From positions 1 through 35,464 of the forward strand of contig NW_022204875.1 in the NCBI RefSeq assembly GCF_008831285.2: a stretch of 35,464 bases of DNA, written 5' to 3'. Below, piece after piece: positions 1 to 9,687 of the stretch. Source of the stretch: Nymphaea colorata (lineage: Eukaryota; Streptophyta; Magnoliopsida; Nymphaeales; Nymphaeaceae). The notes below the pieces were generated by a model. That model saw only the letters and a list, made by a program, of their open reading frames with translations, did no database searches and was not told the DNA's origin. Made by a program: the position numbers and the translations under genes. Within the stretch, counting starts at the first letter, position 1. Each line of letters begins with the position of its first letter.

Positions 1-90
1 ACCCCAACCCCCAACCCCAACCCCAACCCCAACCCCAACCCCAACCCCAACCCCAACCCCAACCCCAACCCCAACCCCAACCCCAACCCC
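1..90. repeat. Left telomere, (CCCCAA)n
   Basis: About fifteen tandem CCCCAA units start at base 2 and run to base 90, where the sequence turns abruptly into unique DNA (gagagattcg). The second unit has five C instead of four. The G-rich strand would read GGGGTT, the repeat known from Tetrahymena and other oligohymenophorean ciliates. With the matching array at the other end, it marks the window as a whole macronuclear chromosome. Confidence 0.98.
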
Positions 91-356
91 GAGAGATTCG
101 ATCATTCAGTTTTATTATTTAACTTTATTGTGAGCATATGATAATCATTAGCCCAAGCGTTGATTGCGCCCATCCAGGGCCAATCTAAGAGAGTACTGAT
201 AATAAATTTCAAGATTGAAACATTGAGAAATGATACATATAAACACCCTGGGTCGAAGGAGAGGTACGTTCTTAAAGGAATCCAATTTTAAATTTATTGA
301 TTTTTGCTGGCTTTTGTGGCTCATTTTACTGCTATTCCTCTATAATAAGATATTAC
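91..356. other. Left subtelomeric non-coding stretch
   Basis: These 266 bases lie between the telomere and the first gene. I see no open frame, repeat or RNA gene here. A TATAATAAG run sits about 15 bases before the start codon at 357 and could be promoter-like, but nothing else supports that. Confidence 0.5.
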
Positions 357-1166
357 ATGAGCGAAGAGGACTACAGTGAATCGGACGATCGCTACTATCA
401 GTTGCTAACCTACGTACTCTTCACGTCATCCAGATAAAGGACCTTTTTAAGCGTCCGAACCTTTGCAACAATACCTATCTCTTCAAACAAATGCATGGAA
501 CACTTAGCATTCCTCTATATATCATCGCAGAGGAACGAAATGTGGCCGCAATCACCAGAAATTATGAGGAAATCGTGGACGTATTGTTTGGTTTACGCAG
601 GCCATCGAAAATTCAGGACTGGCGAAGGTGGTGAATGGGAAGGAAGTTAAGATAATCGATTATCCGACCCTTAAGATTAGCGTGCAGAGCTACGAGGGCC
701 TAAGGGCCCTTGAAGAAATATTGGAGCAGAAGTAGGTACTCTATCAGTAATGCAGAAAAAATACGAGATCTCGAAGCGGGTGGATACTGATCAGTATATA
801 AACCTGACTTTGTTCAGCGAAAACTCGCTCTGGCTTGAAAGACTCATCCAAAACCTGGACAAGGAGATCGCCTTCGAACGGACCACCCTCGTGGCAGACA
901 TGAGGATCGGCGTCGACAGGATCAGGAAACTCAAGGTCGAACACGCCAAGACCAGGACAGAAGTCGGCAAAGTCAAGTACAGTCTCAACTCACCCCCCGA
1001 GGTCTTTGTGAGGAAGGCCCTGGAGAGCTCGGATTCGGAGGGCGAGGAGTAGACGCAGAACGGAAAGAGTAACGGAACGAACGGAAAGCACAGGAGGTAT
1101 AAAATGAATGGGAACAGAAGTAGAAAACCCCGGTTGAACGGTGACGACTTCCCTGAACTAAAGTGA
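357..1166 (+). CDS. La-motif (LARP-like) RNA-binding protein
   Basis: About 249 aa after removing three 20-nt introns (414-433, 581-600, 736-755), each GTA...CAG. Residues about 13-85 match a La motif, the winged-helix fold that binds RNA 3' ends or poly(A): the segment YYQLLTYIKDLF, then LCNNTYLFKQM, IPLYIIAEERNV and a final EIVDAIENSGLAKVV, which parallel the helices and strands of LARP proteins. The rest is a charged helical region ending in a Ser/Glu-rich and then basic tail. An in-frame UAG after EGEE reads through to the UGA stop, and decoded as Glu it extends the acidic run. No RRM is visible, so this resembles the LARP1/LARP4 side of the family more than genuine La. It is the first gene inside the left telomere. 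The family call is inferred from motif spacing. Confidence 0.8.
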
Positions 1167-1291
1167 TCCCATACTTTTTAACACCCTATTATACCATCAT
1201 GCGAACCTATGTTTCTATACTCCTCTGTGGTTTAGTTGAAGGGGAGGGATAAATGGTTGAGTAGTGAATAGAACAAAAATAAGGATGCGGA

Positions 1292-2014
1292 TCAGGTAGT
1301 GAGGTCGTGATCGTTGTAGAAGAAGGAGAGGAAGGCCATAAGCGAAGTAATCATGAAGATGAATGGCGCAATTCTATAATCTTCCAATTTTTTCTTGATG
1401 TTGATCACGATAAAACTGACAATCGTGAGTACGAGTAGGATGATGGTGAGGGGGTCGGCTGCGAAGAGGCTGTTGCAGACGATGAAGGGGATGAGGAAGG
1501 GCTGCATGAAGAGCAATTTCCTGTCCAGCTCAATAAAGGATTCTTCGTTTTCGTCATGGTAATCGTCATAATTCTCTTCCTTTGCTTCCTATCTTTCCTT
1601 CTCATGGTCTTTCTTCGTTTTCTAGCTCTTCTAATTGGGATTATCGTTATCCTCCTTTTCTTCTTTTTCCTTTTCCGCCTCCTCCTCTTCCTCCTCATCG
1701 TCAAATTTATAGACCAAGTTGTCTTCCTTCTCATTCTAATTATCTTTTCCAGGGTCTCCCTTTTCTGTCTGGTTTTTATTGGTGGGCTCTTCCTCGTCTA
1801 GGACGTCTTCGAAATTGCCGTTTTTGATCTTTTTGTAGACCCTGAAGACGGAGAGCGCGAAATAGAGAATGAAAAATAATAGAAGAACGCATTGGACCAG
1901 CATGGAATATACGTAGAATGGCTTGGCGAGGGTAGTAGAGGCGGGCAGGGCTGCCAGGTCTGGGATACCCTTGTTAGTTGTCATAAATAAACCCCTGAAC
2001 GTGAACTCCACCAT
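1292..2014 (-). CDS. Membrane protein with acidic loop, unknown function
   Basis: Intronless, about 240 aa. A hydrophobic span near residues 35-62 (YSMLVQCVLLLFFILYFAL) is followed by about 90 residues rich in Glu, Asp and Lys, then two more hydrophobic spans (ADPLTIILLVLTIVSFIVI and APFIFMITSLMAFLSFF). A short Asp-rich end precedes UGA. Several UAG codons fall in the acidic loop, where Glu fits. The alternative start MTTNKG lies ten codons downstream and is as plausible as the one chosen. I do not recognise the family. Three predicted spans with one large charged loop suggest an integral membrane protein, compartment unknown. The plus-strand frame opposite is Leu/Phe-rich and is an antisense shadow. 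Confidence 0.75.
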
Positions 2015-2295
2015 TTTTCTATTAGAAGCAATTTATTATTGAATTTAGGACTCATATCACACACATCCAGAAAAAAACAGCCAGACCACCATGACAGCAT
2101 TTCTTAGCCAAAAAACATCCCAAACTGGACGCATTTAGATAATTATTCAACTTTGCAGAAGCTAGTAAAATATAAAGGTAGAAAAAGGGAAGGGAGACAG
2201 AAGGGCCATTTTTGGTACGATTATCGGGTGTGGGAAATAAATAGAGCTTGATCTTATACCGCAATATCTCAAAAAATAAATAATCACTCTTTTCT

Positions 2296-2730
2296 TCATT
2301 TCCTTGAAGGCTTTACCTTTCTGGCCCTCATCGACAGCGGGTTGGCGTAGGTCTCTTTTTCTGCATTGGATTTCACCACCCTCAGGGCCTCAGTGTTACT
2401 TATATTTTCTTTAGTGCGTTTACTTTTTTCGTGGCCTTGACGCATTCCGTGGCCTTTGATGTCAAACTGCTCCAAATCGGCCTCCACCTAATATTCCAGA
2501 CTCCTGTTGGTCTTTTGTTATGCGTAGACTAAATTAACGGCCTGGGGCGGTTCAGTCGAGAGATGTTTCGTTTTTGATTTTTCAGCAGGGAGTGCAAATT
2601 ATAGGTTTTAATGATCCCTAAATTGGGAAGGAGCGCTGCGTGCCAATTTTTCGAATCTTTTCTTATGGTAGAGCTCATCCAGACGCTCCAGCCTGTGGAT
2701 TTCTTCGCTTTAGGACATGCTGATCCCCAT
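2296..2730 (-). CDS. Small basic hydrophilic protein, unknown
   Basis: About 144 aa, no intron. It starts MGISMS and continues as a highly charged, probably helical and partly disordered chain (EEIHRLERLDELYHKKRFEK near residues 9-28). The end is Lys/Arg-rich (MRARKVKPSRK) before UGA. UAA/UAG codons occur at five places and read best as Glu. No domain is recognisable. Amino-acid composition and codon use resemble neighbouring genes, so I believe it is expressed, but function cannot be given. Confidence 0.65.
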
Positions 2731-3230
2731 ATAATCTTCTATTATTAAATAAAACGGATTATATCATCCCTTGAGGGATATCCGCCCTACCCAACAAAAA
2801 TAGCATACTCATTCGAAGGCCACCCCCCTCGGGAGTAATTAATAAAGAATACGAGAATTATTTAATTAATAATTGTGCTTATTTCGCGCAGAAAAACCAT
2901 TGCGTTTATTATCGGCACCTGGCTTTCAAGTGCACAACTTTTTCATTGAGTAATTATGCGTATTTATTCAAAATAAGCCATTGGGAAACATTCATAATAG
3001 CAATAAATAAAAAAAGCTAAAAAAGAAAATGGAAGACTTGCAGTGACAGGAATGACTCCCCAAGGCAAGGGATGCACGCGTAGGTGGTCTGCTAACAATT
3101 TTGAGAAAGTTTGCTAGAATTTAGAGTAAGACGGTTCCTCAACATTTAAAATGCAGGGCAGTGAGGAAGGTCACAAGCCAATAAATAAGTTAAGGACAGG
3201 GTTAGGTGTTGATTTGGAACATGTAATATC
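2731..3230. other. AT-rich intergenic region
   Basis: Five hundred bases between the start of the small basic gene and the 3' end of the selenoprotein transcript (both minus strand). It is AT-rich with runs such as TTTAATTAATAATT near 2860-2875. I find no convincing open frame, tRNA or repeat. Confidence 0.5.
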
Positions 3231-3280
3231 ACTCTGTTCAGAAAAACCCCATGAATTTCAGAGTTTTTGTTCATTTGAGT
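3231..3280 (-). promoter_or_regulatory. SECIS element in the selenoprotein W 3' UTR
   Basis: Read on the minus strand, about 25 nt after the UGA stop, the RNA can fold into a eukaryotic SECIS hairpin. Helix 1 is ACTC (3280-3277) with GAGT (3234-3231). An internal loop holds AUGA on the 5' side (3274-3271) and UGA on the 3' side (3240-3238), the parts of the non-Watson-Crick quartet. Helix 2 pairs AAAAACUC (3268-3261) with GGGGUUUUU (3250-3242), and the apical loop carries AAA. All conserved parts occur in the right order, about 245 nt downstream of the Sec codon. The fold was drawn by hand. Confidence 0.8.
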
Positions 3281-3305
3281 TCACTCCATGTTCTCTTTCC
3301 TCTCC

Positions 3306-3563
3306 TCACTGGCTCTGCTTGAGCAAGCCAACGATTTCCGAGTGGCCTTTTTCACAGTCGGTCTGTTCTCTTCCCTTGTTCCACACGGTTTACAAGTTTC
3401 CTCCCTTGATCCAGCTGACCTTGATGCTGCCGGTCTTGCCAGTGGCGGAGTGGCAGTTGATCTCAACTCCGGGAAGTTTTTCCAGAATGGACTTCTTGAG
3501 ACGGTTGGCAGGGCCTCCATATCCTCACGAGCCGCAGTACTCGATATCAATTTTGCTTGACAT
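3306..3563 (-). CDS. SELENOW: Selenoprotein W (Rdx family), UGA = Sec
   Basis: 85 aa, one exon. Residues 5-16 read IDIEYCGS, then UGA, then GYG. This is the CxxU redox motif at the end of the first beta strand of the thioredoxin-like SelW fold. After it come the helix NRLKKSILEKLPGVEI, a strand-turn region ATGKTGSIKVSWIKGG and a C-terminal helix HSEIVGLLKQ. Length (85 aa) equals the usual 80-90 aa of the family. The internal UGA (complement 3525-3527) must be selenocysteine, since the frame is SelW-like on both sides and a SECIS follows the terminal UGA. A UAA at codon 58 is sense. So in this one short gene UAA is Glu (or Gln) and UGA is both Sec and stop. SelW proteins are small cytosolic thiol-redox proteins. 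Confidence 0.93.
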
Positions 3564-3895
3564 ATTAAATAATTAATCTCCAGAAATTAATTCGATGGTT
3601 TATAGTGATCAAGGAGCATATAAAAGTATAAGTAAGTTCAACTCACAGTATCCAAAAGGAATTCATTGGATACTAGTTGAATTGCATGGAATGTATGTAT
3701 CTGTTAGTTTTGATAGTGCTTAAAGCGGGAATCGTGCCTTTTGCTGATGGATATTTACTTGATTTTATGGAATAATTGCATTAAAGCTATTGCTTATCTA
3801 TATGATATATTCCAATTTGAGTTTGTCTCATATGATATTGACGAATTATGTATTAGGGGGATGAAGAGAATCACTGAGCATTTATTTCAAGACTC
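3564..3895. other. Intergenic, no gene seen
   Basis: 332 AT-rich bases between two minus-strand genes. The part near 3564-3700 should hold the selenoprotein promoter, and a TATAAAAG at about 3619 lies there but on the plus strand. No open frame of interest and no structured RNA recognised. Confidence 0.45.
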
Positions 3896-4711
3896 TCAAA
3901 TATTCTCTATAAAATAGAGCAGATATGTGTTCTTCTTGTGGATGTAGGGCTGCACGTCAGCCATCTTACCCGATTCATTATCGATATCAGGTAGTCCCTC
4001 CTGAGCACCCTCTAGAAGTAACCGTAGAAGATCTGTTTCATCTTCTGCACCTTTTCTTCATCGCGGTCCGAGACCTTCAGCACCAGGGCCAGCTTCTCAG
4101 GACCGTAAAGATCCTTCTCAATGGCTGAGTAGTAGTCCACGAGCTAATAGAATTAGATGTTTGCGTCTTTGCAGTCTCTTGCTAGTTTGGACCGGTAGTA
4201 TTTCAGGACAGCCTTTATGGCTTTTTTTGTGATGTATCCGATGATGTTCTTTTCAGAGTTGGCCTTCTTGCTCTCTGTGCCTTCAGAACAGGCCTGCTGA
4301 ATCTTCGTTATCTTCTTGGAGGATTGGATTCAGATTAGATGGGCTATGGAGGATAGAGGTGGCTTCTCCTACCGAGCTGGGGGTTCTTTGGAGAGACTGT
4401 TCGAAGCTGAAGCTTTGATTAGACTCTTCAACATCATGTTGGCTCTCATTTTCTTGATGCATGGCCACCTCTCTTCTTTCAGCAAACTCCGAGGATAGGT
4501 TCAAAAGGCTATCGATTTCGAAGCTTTCTCTTTCGGAGTAGTCATAATCAGTGGGAGGAGGAATGTTGGGTGGATGGACATCATTGACGGTGAAGAGTTG
4601 ATACTCATCATAGAAGAAGGGGTCAGAGGCTTCAACCTATTGGTATCTGTTGAGCTGCATGGCGGTGAGATTGCCATTCGCTCTCTCTTCGCTGCTTTCC
4701 TTGGACAGCAT
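3896..4711 (-). CDS. Acidic two-part protein, unknown (frame broken near 4300-4400)
   Basis: About 265 aa if intact. The N-terminal part (start MLSKESSEERANG, to about 4290) is acidic and Ser/Glu-rich, with short hydrophobic clusters such as ESFEIDSLLNLSSEF that look like activation-domain motifs. The C-terminal part (from about 4310 down) is helical and more conserved-looking (GYITKKAIKAVLKYY, then VDYYSAIEKDLYG and QIFYGYFERVLRRD). A 20-nt intron (3950-3969) near the end restores a clean UGA. Between the two halves the frame shifts by one, and no intron matching the local consensus explains it. Two missing bases or one extra would. It might be a transcription-related protein, but that is weak inference. 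Confidence 0.6.
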
Positions 4712-5938
4712 CAATTTTATTGTAAAAAGTATGAATTATACATCGATCCAAACTCATAATACTTTTATATTATAGTTTTGAATATAATTCTACCTGACTC
4801 AGTTTTTCATAAATGATAATCCTTTGTTATTGGAAAGTTATGTAAATAATCGAAATAACTAATGTCTGAATCTTGCCAGAAAAGAGTGAATTTGCAAAGC
4901 CTTGATCCACTTTCATCATCCACAAGCATTCATAAGTATTGCATTTCCAAATCTATTAAGTTTAAACCTTATTTTTTTGTTTTTATGAGGTCGATGAATG
5001 CTGAATTTTATCTTAAACTCCAAATATCCTCCAAGGACACCTTCCAGCAGGTTTTTCTCATAATTTCACTTAATCGGATACAAATAACCAATTGCGGACA
5101 TGCCGATGGCTTAGAAAGCGCAAGTTGTTGGATGGGAAGGTAGTATAATCTTAATTAAGCAGTTATAGGAGTATAATTGATTTAGATCGCTGGCTTATTT
5201 GAGATGGGCAGTCGCTAATGCACAGCCCTTCCCGAGAAAAGAAGAAGGCTATTCTTGGATTCTGATACCCTCTCATCTTTGTTTAGGATTTAATCAATAT
5301 TATAACAGCAAATCCTTTCAATAACTCCCAAACAAAAGGTATTTCCCTCAGTTTTATGCATTTTAAGGGGATAGGTGGGATCCTCACCTCATTTTATATA
5401 GGACCATAGGCCCTAAGATAACTCTGCGACTATTGCGCCAAATAAATGGCCTAAGGGTTCTTAGATAAAGAAAACATTTTGGAAAATTCCAAATTTAAAA
5501 AATAAAAACAAACACCCGAATAGTGGGTTTATTATTGGTCAAATGGGCACTTTCAGCAAAAAATGGGGCTGAAGTATAAAAAATGTAGCATAATCTCGCA
5601 TATTGACGTCATCACGGGTAGCATAAGGAAAATATTTTGCCTAAACCGACCACCGTCTGATCAAAAGTCCACACCAACAACATATGCAGCACAATGTTCC
5701 ACATTTTATAGACAAAAGGTTTGTAGACTACATTGAAGATTTGAGATCCATTTGGGGCGGAAGTTCAAAACGGAAATTAAGAATAAGATTAAAAACAGGA
5801 GGGGGCAGGGGGGTTTTAAGTTTGAGTCAGTATCGATTAGTCGAACTGATATTAATTTATGAAACAGACTCCTAAATTCCAGGTAATTAGCGTGCTTATT
5901 ATAATGTTTAAAACTATAACCTTTCACAGGATCAAAAA
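4712..5938. other. Long divergent intergenic region
   Basis: 1.2 kb separating a minus-strand gene from a plus-strand gene, so it should contain both promoters. An open frame 4862-5572 (about 236 codons) exists on the plus strand, but with only one stop codon such frames arise easily, and its composition lacks the Glu/Lys bias of real genes here. A second frame from 5684 runs without a stop into the next gene, so that gene could start further upstream. A TGACGTCA palindrome is at 5604-5611. Confidence 0.4.
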
Positions 5939-6682
5939 ATGATGAAATTCGGCAATAGTTTCGACGAAAATCATACTTTCTATGATTCTGAGGCCAAATA
6001 CTACCTCAACCACCTGGAATATGAGGACGACCCCATTTAAATGTTCCTAAATGAGGAGGTCCTCTTCGGCAAAGCGCAACATATCAAATAAGTCGACTCT
6101 TCTGATGACCTTTTGAACACTCATGACTCATAAGTCCTGTCTAGTCCTAAGGAGATCAAAGAAACCCATCAGAATCAGAAGAAAAAATCAATTTTTCATA
6201 ACTTTCAAAAGCATTTGATAACCCTCATCAAAAAGTAAAACAACCTTTCGCCAAAAGATGAAAGTGGAGCATAGGGGGTCAGACTGAGTTCGCAACTGTG
6301 GTCGGCCTTCATGAAAACTCGTTCCTTCAATAAGAAAATTCTCCATATCGTGTTTGGAGTTTTAGAAAATAGCAAAATTGATGTTGAGTTTGCAAGGCTC
6401 TGCGAGCAATTCCCCGAATTCAAAGACATCTACAACAAAAATAGCGTCTCGGATATTGTTGAGGCGCAACGGCTCATCAGGAGCCAGTTCGTCGAACATG
6501 CCCTCACCCTCACCAGGGAGGAAGTGGAAGCCAATAGCAACGTGAGTCGCTTCGAGGAGTTCTACGAGTACTACCAGAGCTTCATCCGCGAGCTGAGGAG
6601 CGGACCCATGACCAAACGCATGACCAAGAGCAGGAAGTCGAAAGTGGTGGAGCGTCTGGAGGGCAAAAGCTCAGCTTAGTGA
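5939..6682 (+). CDS. Acidic N-terminus / helical C-terminus protein, unknown
   Basis: About 247 aa, one exon, ending SSAE-UGA. The first ~100 residues are acidic (FDENHTFYDSEAKYY, YEDDPIEMFLNEEV) with several UAA/UAG read as Glu. From about residue 115 a helical region follows (FNKKILHIVFGVLENSKIDV, EFKDIYNKNSVSDIVEAQRL, then SRFEEFYEYYQSFIREL). The tail is basic (KRMTKSRKSKVVERLEGK). I chose the double ATG at 5939. The frame is open upstream to 5684, but that part is AT-rich and less gene-like. The acidic-then-helical plan resembles the gene at 3896-4711, though I cannot align them well. Function unknown. Confidence 0.7.
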
Positions 6683-6998
6683 TAATTTTAAATACTATTC
6701 TTCGGATCTGTGATAATTGGTGGCAATTTGGAGGCCCTTGGATTTTGACATAATAGTAAGCCACCTTATTTTATTTTGAGTGTTGACGCGTAAGCTACTC
6801 AGGAAATGTTTTAGGTATCAAATATAGGTTATTCTCATACGATGGGCTGGAAGGACTGAATATGCGGATGGGCAATCAAACCATTGTCGTTTGAGAGCTA
6901 GTTTTCAAAAAAACAAAATAATAACATTAAGTTTTTGCTAAGCTCCAACCAGTTTCATGGAAGTTTGATAATCCTTCAAATGAGAATGGGTGGACTTA
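6683..6998. other. Convergent 3' intergenic region
   Basis: 316 bases between the ends of a plus-strand and a minus-strand gene. I see no open frame of note and no RNA gene. It would serve as 3' UTR for both neighbours. Confidence 0.45.
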
Positions 6999-7949
6999 TC
7001 ACTCCTGGATGGTGGGTGGGATGACAATAGGATTAGCGGATGTGGCTGGATCCATCATCACTAGCGAAGGGATATTCTCAGCTGTACTGGGGATGGGAAG
7101 AGGTGGCTCAGCCAGTGGCTGCTGAATCTCATCCATATGGTGGTTGACAGCACGTGGTGATTATTTTCTCTACTGGTTTGGCTGCGTATGGAAAAGGTCG
7201 AGAATGTTCTCCAGGTTGGATTTTTATCGGGGAGGCTCTTCCACGTTGGAAGCTGACGGTTCTTCAGCCATCATAGTGCCTTCTATGTGAAGCCCATTGC
7301 TATTATTTTTTTATGAATTGTTATATTAAGACTCTCCCTCTCGGTTCTACTCTCTCTCGTTGTCTTTTTCTTACTCCTCCTCGCCGTAGTTTCCTAGGTT
7401 TTCCTTGGACTCCTCCTCGTTCTCGCATCCAAACTCCCTCTTGACTATTCCTGAGTCGTTATTTGTTTGGTTTTTGTTGGCTGCTTGCCTTCTCGAATCG
7501 TAGACTTTGTTTATTTCTTCCAGTTTCTTCTCATAGACCAGCTGCTGCTCCTTCGGGAGCCTCCCCACTTAATCTTGCAGGAAGGTGATCTTGGAGAGGC
7601 TGAGATTGGGGTTATCCCTCATCATCTTTTCCCTCTGGTCGGCCACAAAAAGCAGAAAGGGGGTCTTGGGACGCCTCCTCTCCTCGTAATTGTTGATGAC
7701 GTCCATGAGAGAGGGGTCGTTTTGCGCGTTGCCTGCCATACGCTGCCTGACAATATCTTCCAGCTCCATCCTCCGTTCCGTTATTTGATGAGCTCGCTTT
7801 GCAAATCCGCAATTCCGAGTTCTCAGTTTCCCGCCTGCGCTTATCCTCTCTGCAGAGCTCGACGAACCGCTTCAAGGTGTTGGCAATGGTGTCTGCGAAT
7901 TCGCTGATCTACATAAAAAAGGGACTACGATGTTAAGGTTGTCTTCCAT
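6999..7949 (-). CDS. HMG-box protein with acidic tail
   Basis: About 310 aa. The start MEDNLNII is followed by a 20-nt intron (7909-7928), then a charged helix (FADTIANTLKRFVELCRED). An HMG box spans roughly 7500-7700: RRPKTPFLLFVADQREKMM, NPNLSLSKITFL, GRLPKEQQLVYEKKLEEI. This has the PxxPF/Y start, the ...NP...S...I middle and the L...E...Y..K end of the DNA-bending fold. After it come NYGEEE-UAA-EKDNERE-UAG, an acidic tract if UAR is Glu, and a Pro/Gln-rich tail to UGA at 6999. Two bases seem to be missing between the first helix and the box (about 7775-7830), where three frames are needed in turn. The box makes a chromatin or transcription role likely, and the acidic tail is typical of HMGB proteins. 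Confidence 0.78.
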
Positions 7950-8112
7950 GGTGCAAAAGAGAGAGCGGTTGGCCGCTATAGCCCCCACATCTTTTTAAAA
8001 ATCTACTTTTAGAAATTTCCTTCAGGTAAGAAAATGTATTAATAAAGGCCAATTAGATATAACGCATAAAACAATAGATGAATGCTCATGTCCTGATAGC
8101 ATGATTACCAGA

Positions 8113-8703
8113 TCATTCCTATTTTTTGACCATGGGCTTCTTGAAAAGACTTCTGGATGATAGCTGTTATATCTTTTGGTGGAGAAGGTTGACCCTGTCA
8201 ACAAACTTCTGCGGTAGGAAGTTCATGGCGCTCATTCTCAAGAAGTGCTGGTATTCCTTCCTGCCGTTCTCTATTGCGCCTTGCCACTTTTCCCGCAATT
8301 ATGCCATGGTGCGAACTTGATTCAGGTTGGGCGCGAGGTCATCCTCCTCGTTGTCGTCGCTCTTGGCCTGTTCCTCCCTTTCCCGTTCCTGGATAAGAAA
8401 GTCGTTAACCTTCCTACGTTTGGAAATATTCTTGGCGTATTTGATCCTATCGGAGTGAAATTCTTCGAAACAATCGACCTCGCAAAGACCGAACTTAGTC
8501 CCGAACTCAGCGCAGCATTTTAAGCAGGTGATTTTGCTCTTACGCTTGCAGACGGGACAATGAAGTGATATTGAATTCGTAGTAAAAGAATGGACCTACT
8601 TTTCGGCACTCCTGAGTTCAAATTCCCGCTGTTTTTAAAGGAGTTGGTCAGTGCAGGCGTCCAGTATGGCCGATTTGACGTCCTCTTCGCTGTGTTGTTC
8701 CAT
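8113..8703 (-). CDS. Orphan piggyBac-type zinc-ribbon protein
   Basis: 196 aa, one exon. A short helix (KSAILDACTDQLLEKQREFEL) precedes a Cys-rich block near residues 49-85: CPVC, then KITCLKC, then GLCEVDCFEEFH. The order CxxC...CxxC...LCxxxCFxxxH is that of the zinc-ribbon at the C-terminus of piggyBac transposases (DDE_Tnp_1_7-associated Tnp_zf-ribbon_2). Here it stands alone, with no catalytic DDD domain. The rest is charged helix (FLIQEREREEQAKSDDNEED, LREKWQGAIENGRKEYQHFL). Ciliates use domesticated piggyBac transposases to cut out germline DNA, so a stand-alone DNA-binding ribbon could be a cofactor or a relic. That is inference. The gene lies tandem after an unknown gene, about 170 nt away. 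Confidence 0.72.
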
Positions 8704-8870
8704 TCTGCCCAGCGAAACAAAATTAAAATAAAATGAAAATAATCTCAGCACGAATTATTTTTGATTGAATTGGTGGTGCTAATATTGAAAGTCCTTAAAG
8801 AACCGACTCACGAAACGTTCGCACCGCAGGATTGAGCTTAGCCTCGTTAGAAACCACTCTAATAAATATT

Positions 8871-9687
8871 TCTCGTTTTGAGAAATGTACCATATTATTA
8901 TTTCCTACTTCCTGAACTCCGCTAACTTGAAGTCCGTACTCCCCATGAGGAAGAACCTGCCAGCAGATAGTTTTTTGACATCCAAATCCTACAGCCTAGC
9001 CCTATTGCCATAGGAGACCATTACCACGTTTACATTAATCAGTACCTCCTTCAGGATCTTCATTGAGTCAAGGTTGGCCATCCCAGCAGAAGAGACAAAA
9101 CTACCAGATTTTCGAGTCTCGTATAGCTGATGCGTAGCACTTTGCTGAGAAAGATAAAGCCCTTGACGGTGTCGACATTGGAAAAGGTTTGCAGGATGAG
9201 GCCGCGCTGGTTAATGACTAGCACCCTAGTCCTCCTGCTGCGCTCAGGGGTCACGAAGTCGTGGATAAGCAAGAAAACCGTGGACTGTTGCTATCTCCAG
9301 CGCCTGGAGAAGCACAGTTCGAGGCGGGAACGTGTGGTCTGCAAAGCTTCGCGCTCTCAAGGGAGGCATTTGCCACTTTGATTTTGACGGCGTCCAGCTT
9401 GCCCAGCATTGGCTGGGGGTCGATGTGTAGGATTTAAGCAACGGCTGCCAGGGTGTGAGCAAAGGCGGGCTGGATAGGAGAGTAGCTACGATGCTGGTGA
9501 TGGCGAAGTAGTTCGAGATACATCTGGCTTCTCTTTTTCTGGCTTCTTCCATCTCTCCGAGGGCCATGTTTTTGGGTGGCCTGTCCTCCTCCTGTTTGCT
9601 GCCCATTTCAAGTGGAGTGAGGCAGAGTTGGGCCAGCTTGTTGGCTTTTGATTCGAAGAGAACCTACCAGTCGTCCATTCGAGACAT
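8871..9687 (-). CDS. Conserved-looking protein, unknown (two frame breaks)
   Basis: About 259 aa. It begins MSRMDDWEVLFESKANKLA, has a 20-nt intron (9470-9489, GTAGC...CCAG) and continues PAFAHTLAAVAEIL. Later segments include VFLLIHDFVTPERSRRTRV, LVINQRGLILQTFSNVDTV and MANLDSMKILKEVLINVNVV, alternating beta-like and helical stretches. Frame is lost by one base at about 9350 (GCGAAG) and again at about 9095 (GTTTTG). Adding one base at each gives continuous sensible protein. The end is uncertain: the frame stays open into the next gene unless a 19-nt intron-like segment (8872-8890, GTACAT...CGAG) is spliced, which would make UG|A, a stop split by the intron. With that model the length is a multiple of three. 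No family recognised. Confidence 0.55.

Noticed and set aside
4862-5572. Plus-strand open frame of about 236 codons
   Set aside because: With one stop codon, frames of this size occur by chance. Its composition is unlike neighbouring genes, and no motif or intron was seen.
5604-5611. TGACGTCA (CRE-like) palindrome upstream of the gene at 5939
   Set aside because: A single eight-base site is expected by chance about once in 65 kb, and the bZIP on this chromosome has an atypical basic region.
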